This document shows, piece by piece, positions 11,200 to 18,807 of a stretch of DNA of 50,566 bases (positions within the stretch are counted from its first letter, which is position 1; each line of letters opens with the position of its first letter). The position numbers and the translations under genes were made by a program. Origin of the DNA: an uncultured Alphaproteobacteria bacterium (GTDB lineage Bacteria > Pseudomonadota > Alphaproteobacteria > Geminicoccales > Geminicoccaceae); the NCBI GenBank assembly GCA_937926445.1, contig CALBAK010000095.1, forward strand, positions 1-50,566, given 5' to 3'. The notes beneath the pieces were generated by a model, which was not told the origin of the DNA, did no database searches, and was given only the letters and a program-made list of their open reading frames with translations.

Positions 11200-13287
11200 C
11201 TAGCTGCGCCCGGTCTCTTCGATCCGCGCGAAGTCCGCGACGTCGCCGAGCGCCGAACCTATCCGAGACAGCATGAACAAACGGTTGATGCGCAGCTCCG
11301 GGTCCGCCGCGTTGACCATCACCCGGTCGAAGAAGGCGTCGATCGGTGCCCGAAGGGCCGCGAGCGCGGTCATCGCCTCGGCCCAGCGCTCCTCGGCGAG
11401 CGCCCGGGCGATCCGCCCCTCGGCCTCGCCGAGGGCCGCGAAAAGCGCCTTCTCCTCGGGCGCCTCGAGACGGTCGGCGCGCGGGGAGCCGGCGTAGCTG
11501 CGGCCGTCCTTGCGCTCTTCGATCGCCACGATGCCGGCGGCCCGGCGATAGCCCGCGAGCAGGTTGCGGCCGTCCTCGCTCTCGAGGAAGGTCGCGAGGG
11601 CCCGGACCCGGGCCACGAGGCGGACGAGATCGTCGTCGAGCCCGGTCGCGAGCACGGCCGCGACATGGTCGTGGCGCAACCCCTCCCCGCGCAGGAGGAC
11701 GACCAGCCGATCGGCGAGGAAGCGGAGGAGCTCGTCCTGCAGGGATGCCCGCTCGACCCCCTCGAAGCGGGCCCCGTAGCCCTCGAGGGCGGCCGCGAAG
11801 GTCCCCCGCAGCGGCACTCGGAGCCCGTTCTCGAGGAGGAGGCGGATGATGCCGAGGGCGGCGCGGCGTAGCGCGAACGGGTCTTTGGTGCCGGTCGGCC
11901 GGATGCCGGCCGCGAAGAAGCCCACGAGCGTGTCGATCCGATCGGCGAGCCCGAGGACCACGCTCTCGGGCGCCGAAGGACAGCGATCCTCCGAGCCTTT
12001 CGGCGCGTACTGCTCGGCGAGGGCGCGGCTGACCGCCTCGGGCTCGCCCTGAGCGCGGGCATAGTGGCCGCCCATGATCCCCTGGAGTTCGGGGAACTCG
12101 CCCACCATGCCGGTGACGAGATCGGCCTTGGCGAGGAGGGCCGCCCGCTCGGCGAGGACCCGATCGGCCCCGGGGACGAAGGGAACGAGCGCACCCGTGA
12201 GAGCCACGAGCCGCTCGACCCGCTCGCCCTGGCTCCCGAGCTTTTCGTGGAAGACCATGGCGGCGAGCCTGGGGAGCCGGCTCTCGAGGCTCGTCTTCCT
12301 GTCCTGCTCCCAGAAGAAGCGGGCGTCCCAGAGACGGGCGCGGAGCACCCGCTCGTTGCCGGCGACGATCGCCCGACCGCCGTCGGCCGCCTCGATGTTG
12401 GCGACCACGACGAAGAAGGGGGCGAGCCGACCCTCCGCGTTCTCGAGAGCGAGGTAGCGCTGGTTCTGGCGCATGGTGAGCACCAGGACCTCGCTCGGGA
12501 TGTCCATGAAGGCCGGGTCGATCCGCCCGAGAAGCGGCACCGGCCATTCGACGAGGCCCGTGATCTCCTCGAGCAGGCCCTCGTCGCGGACGAGGCGGAG
12601 CCCCTGCCCCGCCGCGAGCCGCTCGGCACCTTCGAGGATGCGCCGCTTCCGCTCGGCCGGGTCGAGCACGACCCGTGCGCCCGCGAGCGCCGCCCGGTAC
12701 TCGGCGAAGCTCTTCGGCCGGAGCGCCGCCGGAGCGAGGAAGCGATGGCCCACGGTCGTGGCCCCGCTGGCCACGCCGGCGAAAGCGAAGGGCACGGGCT
12801 CGCCGTCGAAGAGGCAGAGGATCGAGCGCAGGGGCCGGACCCAGCGCGCTTCGCCCGTGCCCCAGCGCATCGACTTGGGCCAGGGGAAGCGGGCGAGGAG
12901 CTCGGGTAGTCGGGCGGCCAGGAGCTCGCGGGTGGAAGCACCGGGCTCGCGGATCGTGGCCCAGAGCACCCTGCCCTTCTTCTCCTCGCGGACCTCGACC
13001 GTGACTCCCTCGGCCGGCAAGGAGCGGCGAAAGCCCTCGATCGCGGCCACCGGTGCGTCCTCGCGCGGGCCGCGGCGCTCGCTCACGCGATCGGGCCGAC
13101 GCTCGGGCAGACCGTCCACCACCGCCACGAGCCGGCGCGGGGTGGCGAAGGTCTGGACGGTGCCCGTGAAGGCGAGCCCGGCCTCCTCGAGCAGGATCTT
13201 CAGGAGTTCGGCCAGATCGGCGCGGGCCCGGGCCTGCATCCGGGCCGGGATCTCCTCGCCGAGGAGCTCGAGGAAGAGTTCGGCCAT
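11200..13287 (-). CDS. glyS: glycyl-tRNA synthetase beta subunit
   Basis: A 695-residue beta subunit of the bacterial alpha2-beta2 glycyl-tRNA synthetase, responsible mainly for tRNA recognition. 'ELFLELLGEEIPARMQ' at the N terminus and 'LVEWPVPLLGRIDPAFMDIPSEVL' near residue 250 are hallmarks. An HD-like central part has 'KADLVTGMVGEFPELQGIMGGHYA'. The C-terminal DALR-like region ends 'DFARIEET'. It begins 4 bp after the glyQ stop, as expected for a co-translated partner. Confidence 0.96.
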   Translation of the reverse strand: MAELFLELLGEEIPARMQARARADLAELLKILLEEAGLAFTGTVQTFATPRRLVAVVDGLPERRPDRVSERRGPREDAPVAAIEGFRRSLPAEGVTVEVREEKKGRVLWATIREPGASTRELLAARLPELLARFPWPKSMRWGTGEARWVRPLRSILCLFDGEPVPFAFAGVASGATTVGHRFLAPAALRPKSFAEYRAALAGARVVLDPAERKRRILEGAERLAAGQGLRLVRDEGLLEEITGLVEWPVPLLGRIDPAFMDIPSEVLVLTMRQNQRYLALENAEGRLAPFFVVVANIEAADGGRAIVAGNERVLRARLWDARFFWEQDRKTSLESRLPRLAAMVFHEKLGSQGERVERLVALTGALVPFVPGADRVLAERAALLAKADLVTGMVGEFPELQGIMGGHYARAQGEPEAVSRALAEQYAPKGSEDRCPSAPESVVLGLADRIDTLVGFFAAGIRPTGTKDPFALRRAALGIIRLLLENGLRVPLRGTFAAALEGYGARFEGVERASLQDELLRFLADRLVVLLRGEGLRHDHVAAVLATGLDDDLVRLVARVRALATFLESEDGRNLLAGYRRAAGIVAIEERKDGRSYAGSPRADRLEAPEEKALFAALGEAEGRIARALAEERWAEAMTALAALRAPIDAFFDRVMVNAADPELRINRLFMLSRIGSALGDVADFARIEETGRS

Positions 13288-13291
13288 GGGC

Positions 13292-14167
13292 TCAGCCCGT
13301 CCCCTGCCCGGTCCGCTCGAGCCAGGCCTCGCAGCAGGCCTTGGCGAGGGCTCGCACGCGGCCGATGAAGGCCTGCCGCTCGGCGACGCCGATCGCCCCG
13401 CGCGCGTCCAGAAGGTTGAAGAGATGGCTCGCTTTCAGGCATTGGTCGTACGCCGGCAGGGGCAAGCGGTGGTCGAGCAGATGGCGGCACTCGGCCTCGG
13501 CGTCCTCGAAATGCCGGAACAGACGCTCGACCGTGGCGTGCTCGAAATTGTGTGCCGAATATTCGCGCTCCGCCTCGAGAAAGACGTCGCCGTAGGTGAC
13601 GCCGCGGCCGTCGAAGTCGAGCTCGTAGACGTTCTCGATGCCCTGGACGTACATGGCGAGCCGCTCGAGGCCGTAGGTGAGCTCGCCCGACACCGGGCGG
13701 CAATCGATCCCGCCCACCTGCTGGAAATAGGTGAACTGAGTCACCTCCATCCCGTCGCACCAGACTTCCCAACCGAGGCCCCAGGCGCCGAGCGTCGGGC
13801 TCTCCCAGTCGTCCTCGACGAAGCGGATGTCGTGCAGCAAGGGATCGATGCCGAGCTCGGCCAGGCTCTCGAGATAGATCTCCTGGAGATCCGGCGGCGA
13901 GGGCTTCAGGATCACCTGGAACTGGTAATAATGTTGCAGTCGATTCGGGTTCTGGCCGTAGCGACCGTCGGTCGGCCGGCGCGAGGGCTGGACGTAGGCG
14001 GCGTTCCAGGGCTCGGGACCGAGTGCCCGCAGAGTCGTGGCCGGGTGGAAGGTTCCGGCCCCCACCTCCATGTCGTACGGCTGCAGGATCAGGCAGCCGC
14101 GCGCGCTCCAGAAGCGCTGGAGGCGCAGGATCAGCTCCTGGAAGGAGGGGGCTCGGTGGTCGGCCAC
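13292..14167 (-). CDS. glyQ: glycyl-tRNA synthetase alpha subunit
   Basis: A 291-residue catalytic alpha subunit of the tetrameric glycyl-tRNA synthetase, which activates glycine and charges tRNA-Gly with the beta subunit. '[29 protein letters not shown]' (residues 19-47) and '[19 protein letters not shown]' (residues 58-76) form the class II active site of this family. '[21 protein letters not shown]' follows at about 135-155. Length is normal. A promoter candidate lies just upstream. Confidence 0.96.
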   Translation of the reverse strand: MADHRAPSFQELILRLQRFWSARGCLILQPYDMEVGAGTFHPATTLRALGPEPWNAAYVQPSRRPTDGRYGQNPNRLQHYYQFQVILKPSPPDLQEIYLESLAELGIDPLLHDIRFVEDDWESPTLGAWGLGWEVWCDGMEVTQFTYFQQVGGIDCRPVSGELTYGLERLAMYVQGIENVYELDFDGRGVTYGDVFLEAEREYSAHNFEHATVERLFRHFEDAEAECRHLLDHRLPLPAYDQCLKASHLFNLLDARGAIGVAERQAFIGRVRALAKACCEAWLERTGQGTG

Positions 14168-14203
14168 GTCGGGGCTCGGCAGGCCTCGTGTTGCGCTGCA
14201 CAG

Positions 14204-14233
14204 CGTCTAGAAGGCGGCGACGCGCAGGGTCAA
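14204..14233 (-). promoter_or_regulatory. candidate glyQS promoter
   Basis: Read on the minus strand: TTGACC (14233-14228), an 18-nt spacer and TAGACG (14209-14204), about 37 bp upstream of the glyQ start. The -35 is good, the -10 mediocre. It lies just past the end of the zinc-ribbon gene, so glyQS could be transcribed from here and from upstream. Confidence 0.4.
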
Positions 14234-14246
14234 GGCGGGTGCGGCG

Positions 14247-14495
14247 TCAAGCCTTCTTCAAGCTGCACTCCTCGACCGACGGGCACCAGGTGCCGTTGGG
14301 GACGTAGGTGCCGCAGCGCGGGCAGGGCACGAGGTCGGTCGTGGCGGTCTGCGCGCCGCTCTCGCGCGGCGGCACGGGCGGGCGCTGCACCTCCTCGAGC
14401 TTGCGCTGCATCGCGGTCAGAAGGCGCAGGCCCTTCCAGGCAGCGACGATCACGAGCAGGACGACCAGGATCTTGCCGAAGCTCAAGGTGAACAT
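14247..14495 (-). CDS. small membrane-anchored zinc-ribbon protein (PP0621-like)
   Basis: An 82-residue protein with one N-terminal membrane segment (about residues 8-26), a short charged linker and a C-terminal cysteine motif 'CPRCGTYVPNGTWCPSVEEC'. Small proteins of this layout (a transmembrane helix followed by CxxCGxYxP) recur in proteobacteria as the PP0621-like group, with no established role. The cysteines suggest a zinc ribbon, probably on the cytoplasmic side. The gene starts 15 bp after the S49 peptidase stop and is probably in its operon. The group assignment is from memory of the motif. Confidence 0.7.
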   Translation of the reverse strand: MFTLSFGKILVVLLVIVAAWKGLRLLTAMQRKLEEVQRPPVPPRESGAQTATTDLVPCPRCGTYVPNGTWCPSVEECSLKKA

Positions 14496-14510
14496 GTGCC
14501 CTCCCCGCGC

Positions 14511-15359
14511 TCAGAGCCCGAGACGGGCCCGAAGCGCCCGTTCCTCGAGGAGTGCGAGCCCCTCGGCCACCGCCTCGAACGCGAGAGCGCCGAACCCGAG
14601 CCGCGCGAGCAGCCGCGGCCGTTGCGGATTGACGAGGCGGATGCGGACCCCGGGGCCGAAGCGCTCCTCGAGAGTGGAATGGAGCTCGCCGAACCCGTCG
14701 GCGAGGCCGATCGCGACCGCCCGGGCCCCCGTCCAGACCCGGCCGTCGAAGAGCTCCGCCTCCGGCGCTCGCAGCCGACCGGCCCGCCGCTCGCGGACCT
14801 GCGCCTTGAACCGCTCGTGGATGTCGCCCTGCAACTCGGTGAGGAGCGCCAGGTCCTCCTCGCGTTCGGGACGGAACGGGTCGAGGAAGCTCTTGCGGGT
14901 GCCGGCGGTGTGCACCCGGCGCTCGATCCCGAGCCGCTCGATCGCCCGATCGAGGCCGAAACCGGCGCTGATCACGCCGATCGAGCCCAGGATCGAGGCC
15001 GGGTCGACCAGGATCTCGTCGGCCGCGGTGGCGAGCCAGTAGCCCCCCGAAGCGGCGACGTCCTCGACGAAGGCGAGCACGGGCTTGCGATGCCGGTCGG
15101 CCAGCGCACGGATGCGGCCCGCGATCAGCGCCGATTGCACGGCCGAGCCGCCCGGGCTGTTGATCGCGAGGGCGACCGCGGGGGCCCGGCGCATGCCGAA
15201 AGCGCGCTCGATCGTTCGCTCCAGGCCGACGAGCGTGAGGCCGCCGGCACGCAGCGGCAGACTACCGATCAGCCCGGCGAGGCGGATCACCGGTACCGTG
15301 GGCGGGCGCCGCCAGAAGGCCCAGGCCGGCGGGGGCGCGGGCGGCGTCGAGGTCACCAT
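14511..15359 (-). CDS. S49 family signal-peptide-peptidase-like serine protease
   Basis: A 282-residue protein of peptidase family S49 (SohB/short SppA type). 'LAINSPGGSAVQSALIAGRI' is at about 75-94. The nucleophile serine lies in 'VAASGGYWLATAAD', and the candidate general-base lysine in 'TAGTRKSFLDPFRPE', so a Ser-Lys dyad looks intact. It lacks an obvious cleavable signal; a weakly hydrophobic N-terminal segment may associate with the membrane. Its ATG at 15359 overlaps the end of the upstream methyltransferase gene by 7 bp, implying translational coupling, and this fixes the start within a much longer open frame. Confidence 0.88.
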   Translation of the reverse strand: MVTSTPPAPPPAWAFWRRPPTVPVIRLAGLIGSLPLRAGGLTLVGLERTIERAFGMRRAPAVALAINSPGGSAVQSALIAGRIRALADRHRKPVLAFVEDVAASGGYWLATAADEILVDPASILGSIGVISAGFGLDRAIERLGIERRVHTAGTRKSFLDPFRPEREEDLALLTELQGDIHERFKAQVRERRAGRLRAPEAELFDGRVWTGARAVAIGLADGFGELHSTLEERFGPGVRIRLVNPQRPRLLARLGFGALAFEAVAEGLALLEERALRARLGL

Positions 15360-16120
15360 GGGATCGGCCGGGCTCCGCGTAGGACGGCTTCGGCCGCCTC
15401 GGTATAGAACCCGTCCGGGCGGTGCAAGACGAGCCCGGGCAAGAGCCGGGCCGGACCCCGGCGGCCCTTGCGGGCCCGGACGAGCACCCGACGGGCGGGC
15501 TCGCCCTCCCGTGGCCAGAGCGGCAGGACCGTGATCTCTCCGGTCCGCCCGGAAAGCGCCGCCAGGAGTTCGGGCAGCCGGTCGGCGCGATGGACGAGGA
15601 CGATGTGGCCGCCCGGGGCGAGCCGGGCGAGGCAGGCCCGGATCCAGCGCGTAAGATCGACCGATTCGATCCGGGCCGCGGCGCGGCCGGGTTCGGCCGG
15701 AGCGCGGGCCCGGCCGGGCTCGAGAAAGGGCGGGTTGCTCATCACCCAATCGAAGGTCTCGCGCCGCAGCGCGGCCGGGGGTGCCGAGAGATCGCCCTCG
15801 ACCAGCCGGATCCGCGCGCCGGAGCCGGCGACCTCGACACTCGCGCGGGCTAGCCGCAGCGCCTCGACGTCGCGCTCGATCCCGACGATCGCGACCTCGG
15901 GGAGCCGGGCAGCGAGGCAGAGGGCCGCCGCCCCGGTGCCGCAGCCGGCATCGAGCACCCGCTCGCCCGGACCGGCGCCGACCGCGGCCGCGAGCAACAC
16001 GGGATCGATCGCCGCCCGATAGCCGCGGCTCGGCTGATAGAGCCGGACCCGGCCGCCCAGCAGCGGGTCGAGCGTCGCCGTCTCGGAGCCGGACGGGCGG
16101 TTCGACGGGGCTTCGCGCAT
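15353..16120 (-). CDS. TrmN6-like tRNA (adenine-N6) methyltransferase
   Basis: A 255-residue class I SAM methyltransferase of the COG4123/TrmN6 type, whose E. coli member methylates A37 of tRNA1(Val). The SAM-binding motif is 'VLDAGCGTGAAAL' at about residue 55, and the amino-methylating tetrad is 'SNPPF' in 'DWVMSNPPFLEPG'. 'LLGGRVRLYQPSRGYRAAIDPVLLAAAV' near the N terminus is characteristic. The ATG at 16120 was chosen because it matches this N terminus; the frame continues upstream only as a shadow of the divergent prenyl synthase. The tRNA target is inferred from the family. Confidence 0.85.
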   Translation of the reverse strand: MREAPSNRPSGSETATLDPLLGGRVRLYQPSRGYRAAIDPVLLAAAVGAGPGERVLDAGCGTGAAALCLAARLPEVAIVGIERDVEALRLARASVEVAGSGARIRLVEGDLSAPPAALRRETFDWVMSNPPFLEPGRARAPAEPGRAAARIESVDLTRWIRACLARLAPGGHIVLVHRADRLPELLAALSGRTGEITVLPLWPREGEPARRVLVRARKGRRGPARLLPGLVLHRPDGFYTEAAEAVLRGARPIPW

Positions 16121-16174
16121 GCGGTGACCGGTCGGGTTTGCGTGAGGCGGGTGCTGCGTGTAAGCAGGCCGCCG

Positions 16175-17233
16175 ATGCAAGATGGCCCGGCCGTGCCACC
16201 GGGTCGAGGGAGACGCCTCTTGGCGGCACCAGCGAAGCGGTTCGACGAGCCGGAACGGTCGGCACTCGAAGCGGCCCAGGCGCTCGTCCGCGACGATCTC
16301 GACCGCGTCAACCGGCTGATCCTCGAGCGGCTGCAGAGCGAGGTGTCGCTCATTCCCGAGCTCGCTCGACATCTGATCGTAGCCGGCGGCAAGCGGATCC
16401 GGCCGATGCTCACCCTGCTCTCGGCCCGGCTCTGCGGCTACACGGGCGAGCATCACGTGGCGCTCGCGACCGCGGTCGAGTTCATCCACACCGCCACGCT
16501 CCTGCACGACGACGTGGTCGACGACAGCGATCTCAGGCGCGGCAAGGCGACGGCGAACGCGCTCTGGGGCAACAAGGCCCCCGTGCTCGTGGGCGACTTC
16601 CTTTTCAGCCGCGCCTTCCAGCTCATGGTGGGGGTGGGCGATCTCGAGGTGCTCGGCATCCTCGCCCGGGCCAGTGCCGTGATCGCCGAGGGCGAGGTCC
16701 TCCAGCTCGTCACCGCGAACGACACGGCGACGAGCGAGGAGGCCTATCTCGCGATGATCGCCGGCAAGACGGCGGCCCTCTTCGAGGCCGCCTGCGAGGT
16801 GGGCGCGGTCGTCGCCGGCCGGCCGGCGGCCGAGGCGCGGGCGCTCGCCACGTACGGTCGCGCGCTCGGGATGGCCTTCCAACTGGTCGACGACGCGCTC
16901 GACTACGCCGCCCGCGAGGCGGAACTCGGCAAGGCCGTGGGCGACGATTTCCGCGACGGCAAGATCACGCTTCCGGTGCTCGTGGCCTTCGCCAAGGGCG
17001 ACGAGGCGGAGCGCGAGTTCTGGCGACGAACCCTCGAACGGGTCGAGCAGGACGAGCGCGACCTCGCCGAGGCGCAGCGCCTCTTGGCCCGGCATCGGGC
17101 GATCGAGGCGACGCTCGAGCGGGCCCAGGCCTACGGGCGAACCGCGCGCCAGGCGCTCGCCCCCTTCCCGTCCTCGAAGGCCAAGGAGGCGCTTCTCGGC
17201 CTCGTCGATTTCTGTATCCACCGGACCTACTGA
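16175..17233 (+). CDS. ispB: octaprenyl-diphosphate synthase-like polyprenyl synthetase
   Basis: A 352-residue trans-polyprenyl diphosphate synthase that elongates farnesyl diphosphate with isopentenyl units to make the ubiquinone side chain. The first aspartate-rich motif is in 'LLHDDVVDDSDLRRG' near residue 111, the second in 'FQLVDDALDY' near residue 231. 'GGKRIRPMLTLLSARL' near residue 70 and 'GDFLFSRAFQLM' are family signatures. Chain length (C40 or C50) cannot be read from the sequence; alphaproteobacteria often make C50. The ATG at 16175 was taken over 16124, which would add an atypical arginine-rich leader. Confidence 0.9.
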   Translation: MQDGPAVPPGRGRRLLAAPAKRFDEPERSALEAAQALVRDDLDRVNRLILERLQSEVSLIPELARHLIVAGGKRIRPMLTLLSARLCGYTGEHHVALATAVEFIHTATLLHDDVVDDSDLRRGKATANALWGNKAPVLVGDFLFSRAFQLMVGVGDLEVLGILARASAVIAEGEVLQLVTANDTATSEEAYLAMIAGKTAALFEAACEVGAVVAGRPAAEARALATYGRALGMAFQLVDDALDYAAREAELGKAVGDDFRDGKITLPVLVAFAKGDEAEREFWRRTLERVEQDERDLAEAQRLLARHRAIEATLERAQAYGRTARQALAPFPSSKAKEALLGLVDFCIHRTY

Positions 17234-17263
17234 GGCGAACCGGAGCGCTCCTCGTCTTCGGAC

Positions 17264-17292
17264 TTGCGGGTCGTTCGAAGCCCGACTATCTC
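17264..17292 (+). promoter_or_regulatory. tRNA-Pro promoter (candidate)
   Basis: TTGCGG (17264-17269), an exact 17-nt spacer and TATCTC (17287-17292). The -10 ends 16 bp before the mature tRNA 5' end, the expected distance for a tRNA gene transcribed alone. Confidence 0.55.
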
Positions 17293-17308
17293 CTCGGCCG
17301 ACCCCGGT

Positions 17309-17385
17309 CGGAGCGTAGCTCAGCCTGGTAGAGCACTGCTTTCGGGAGGCAGGGGTCGCGTGTTCGAATCACGCCGCTCCGACCA
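17309..17385 (+). tRNA. tRNA-Pro (anticodon CGG)
   Basis: A 77-nt cloverleaf. The acceptor stem CGGAGCG/CGCTCCG is perfect, the D-arm GCTC/GAGC encloses AGCCTGGTA, the anticodon stem CTGCT/GGCAG holds loop TTCGGGA (anticodon CGG), and the T-arm GCGTG/CACGC carries TTCGAAT. The 3' ACCA (discriminator plus CCA) is encoded. The C1-G72 pair fits bacterial tRNA-Pro. It reads CCG codons, which are abundant in this GC-rich genome. Confidence 0.97.
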
Positions 17386-17417
17386 TCTCTTCCTTCCCCT
17401 TCGGCCGGAAACCCGCG

Positions 17418-17792
17418 ATGCGTTGGCTCGATTGGTTGCCCTTCGGCCGGGTGCCGGAGGTGGCCCCCGAGGAGCTCGCCGCACGGCTCGGCCGGCCCGA
17501 CGCGCCCGTGGTGATCGACGTCCGGACCACCGCCGAGGTGGCGCGCGGTACGGTGCCCGGCGCGCGGCACGTGCCCGTGCACGAGCTCGCCGCACGGCTC
17601 GACACGCTCGGTCTCCCGGAGGGCTGCGAAGTGGTCGCGGTTTGCGAGAGCGCGCACCGCTCGATCCCGGCCGTGCGGCTCTTACGCGAGCGCGGCTTCC
17701 GCGCCGCCCAGCTCGCGGGCGGTATGAGCGCCTGGCGCCGCGCCGGACTGCCGCTCGCGCGGCCGGAGGAACCCCGACGCCTCAGCCCGTGA
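17418..17792 (+). CDS. rhodanese-like domain protein
   Basis: A 124-residue single-domain rhodanese. 'VIDVRTTAEVARGTVPGARHVP' (about 32-53) is the CH2A-like region. The active-site loop is 'VCESAHRS' with catalytic C76 and R81, and the C-terminal 'LAGGMSAWRRAGLP' is typical. It is likely a cytosolic sulfur carrier or sulfurtransferase. The open frame starts just after the tRNA. Its stop (17790-17792) lies beyond the stop of the convergent korB, so the two genes overlap tail to tail by 11 bp. Confidence 0.88.
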   Translation: MRWLDWLPFGRVPEVAPEELAARLGRPDAPVVIDVRTTAEVARGTVPGARHVPVHELAARLDTLGLPEGCEVVAVCESAHRSIPAVRLLRERGFRAAQLAGGMSAWRRAGLPLARPEEPRRLSP

Positions 17793-18807
17793 CGGTCCAG
17801 GTCGGTGCCCGGCGGATCACGGTCGCGAGATCGAGACCCGGTTCGCGCGCCCGGGCTGCTTCGGTCTGGGCCCGCAGCGCCCGCTCGAAGCTCGTGGGCG
17901 CCGGGTCGGCGTAGAGGACGCCGAGGGCTACCGGCATCGGCGGCTCGAGGGCGGCCAAGGCGACCGCGAGCCCGCGATCGCGCTCGTCGTGGCGGAGTAC
18001 TCCGGCCGCATCGGGGCCTTCCGACCCTACCTCTACGACCTCGAGGCCGAGCCGGTCCTTCGCGGGGCGGAGGCCCTTGCGGCCCTCGGCGAACAGGAGC
18101 GGCTCGCCGTGGCGCAGCAGGAGCCGGGCCTCGGCCGCCACGGATTTCTCGGTCAGGTGCGACCAGGCACCGTCGGCGTAGATCACGCAGTTCTGCAGGA
18201 TCTCGACCATCGCCGCACCCGGATGGTCGTGGGCGCGGACGAGGATCTCGGGCAACAGCTTCTGCTGGATGTCGATTGCCCGGGCGACGAACCGAGCGCC
18301 GGCGGAAAGCGCGAGCGAGCAGGCCGAGAGCGGCCGCTCGACCACCCCCAGAGGCGTCGAGCTCGTGCGCGTACCCAGGGGCGTGGTGGGCGAGGCCTGG
18401 CCCTTGGTCAGGCCGTAGATCGCGTTGTTCAGGATCAGGATCGCGAGGTCGACGTCGCGCCGCAGCGCATGCACGAGATGGTTCGCGCCGATCGCCAGCA
18501 TGTCGCCGTCGCCGCCCACGACCCAGACGTCGAGCTCGGGCCGGGCGAGCTTGATGCCGGTGGCGAGCGCCGGTGCGCGGCCGTGGATGCCGTGGAAGCC
18601 ATAAGTGGCGAGATAGTGCGGAAAGCGGGCGGCGCAGCCGATACCGGAGACGAACACGGTCCGGTCGGGATCGGCAGCGAGCTCGGACAGCGCTTTCTCG
18701 ACCGCCTTCAAGATCGCGTAGTCGCCGCAGCCCGGGCACCAGCGGACCTCCTGGTCCGAGGCGTAGTCCTTGGGCTGCAGCCGGTCGAGTGCGGGGATCG
18801 CGCTCAA
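17782..18807 (-). CDS. korB: 2-oxoacid:ferredoxin oxidoreductase beta subunit
   Basis: A 341-residue thiamine-diphosphate-binding beta subunit of a two-subunit 2-oxoacid (probably 2-oxoglutarate) ferredoxin oxidoreductase. 'WCPGCGDYAILKAVEKAL' carries C24 and C27 of the Fe-S site, followed by 'GIGCAARFPHYLATYGFHGIHG'. The TPP motif is 'GGDGDMLAIGANHL' with 'NNAIYGLTKGQ'. The start is a TTG at 18807 overlapping the korA stop (TTGA) with an upstream GAGGAGG, which fixes it inside a much longer open frame. Substrate specificity for 2-oxoglutarate is inferred from the KorAB-like architecture. Confidence 0.88.
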   Translation of the reverse strand: MSAIPALDRLQPKDYASDQEVRWCPGCGDYAILKAVEKALSELAADPDRTVFVSGIGCAARFPHYLATYGFHGIHGRAPALATGIKLARPELDVWVVGGDGDMLAIGANHLVHALRRDVDLAILILNNAIYGLTKGQASPTTPLGTRTSSTPLGVVERPLSACSLALSAGARFVARAIDIQQKLLPEILVRAHDHPGAAMVEILQNCVIYADGAWSHLTEKSVAAEARLLLRHGEPLLFAEGRKGLRPAKDRLGLEVVEVGSEGPDAAGVLRHDERDRGLAVALAALEPPMPVALGVLYADPAPTSFERALRAQTEAARAREPGLDLATVIRRAPTWTVTG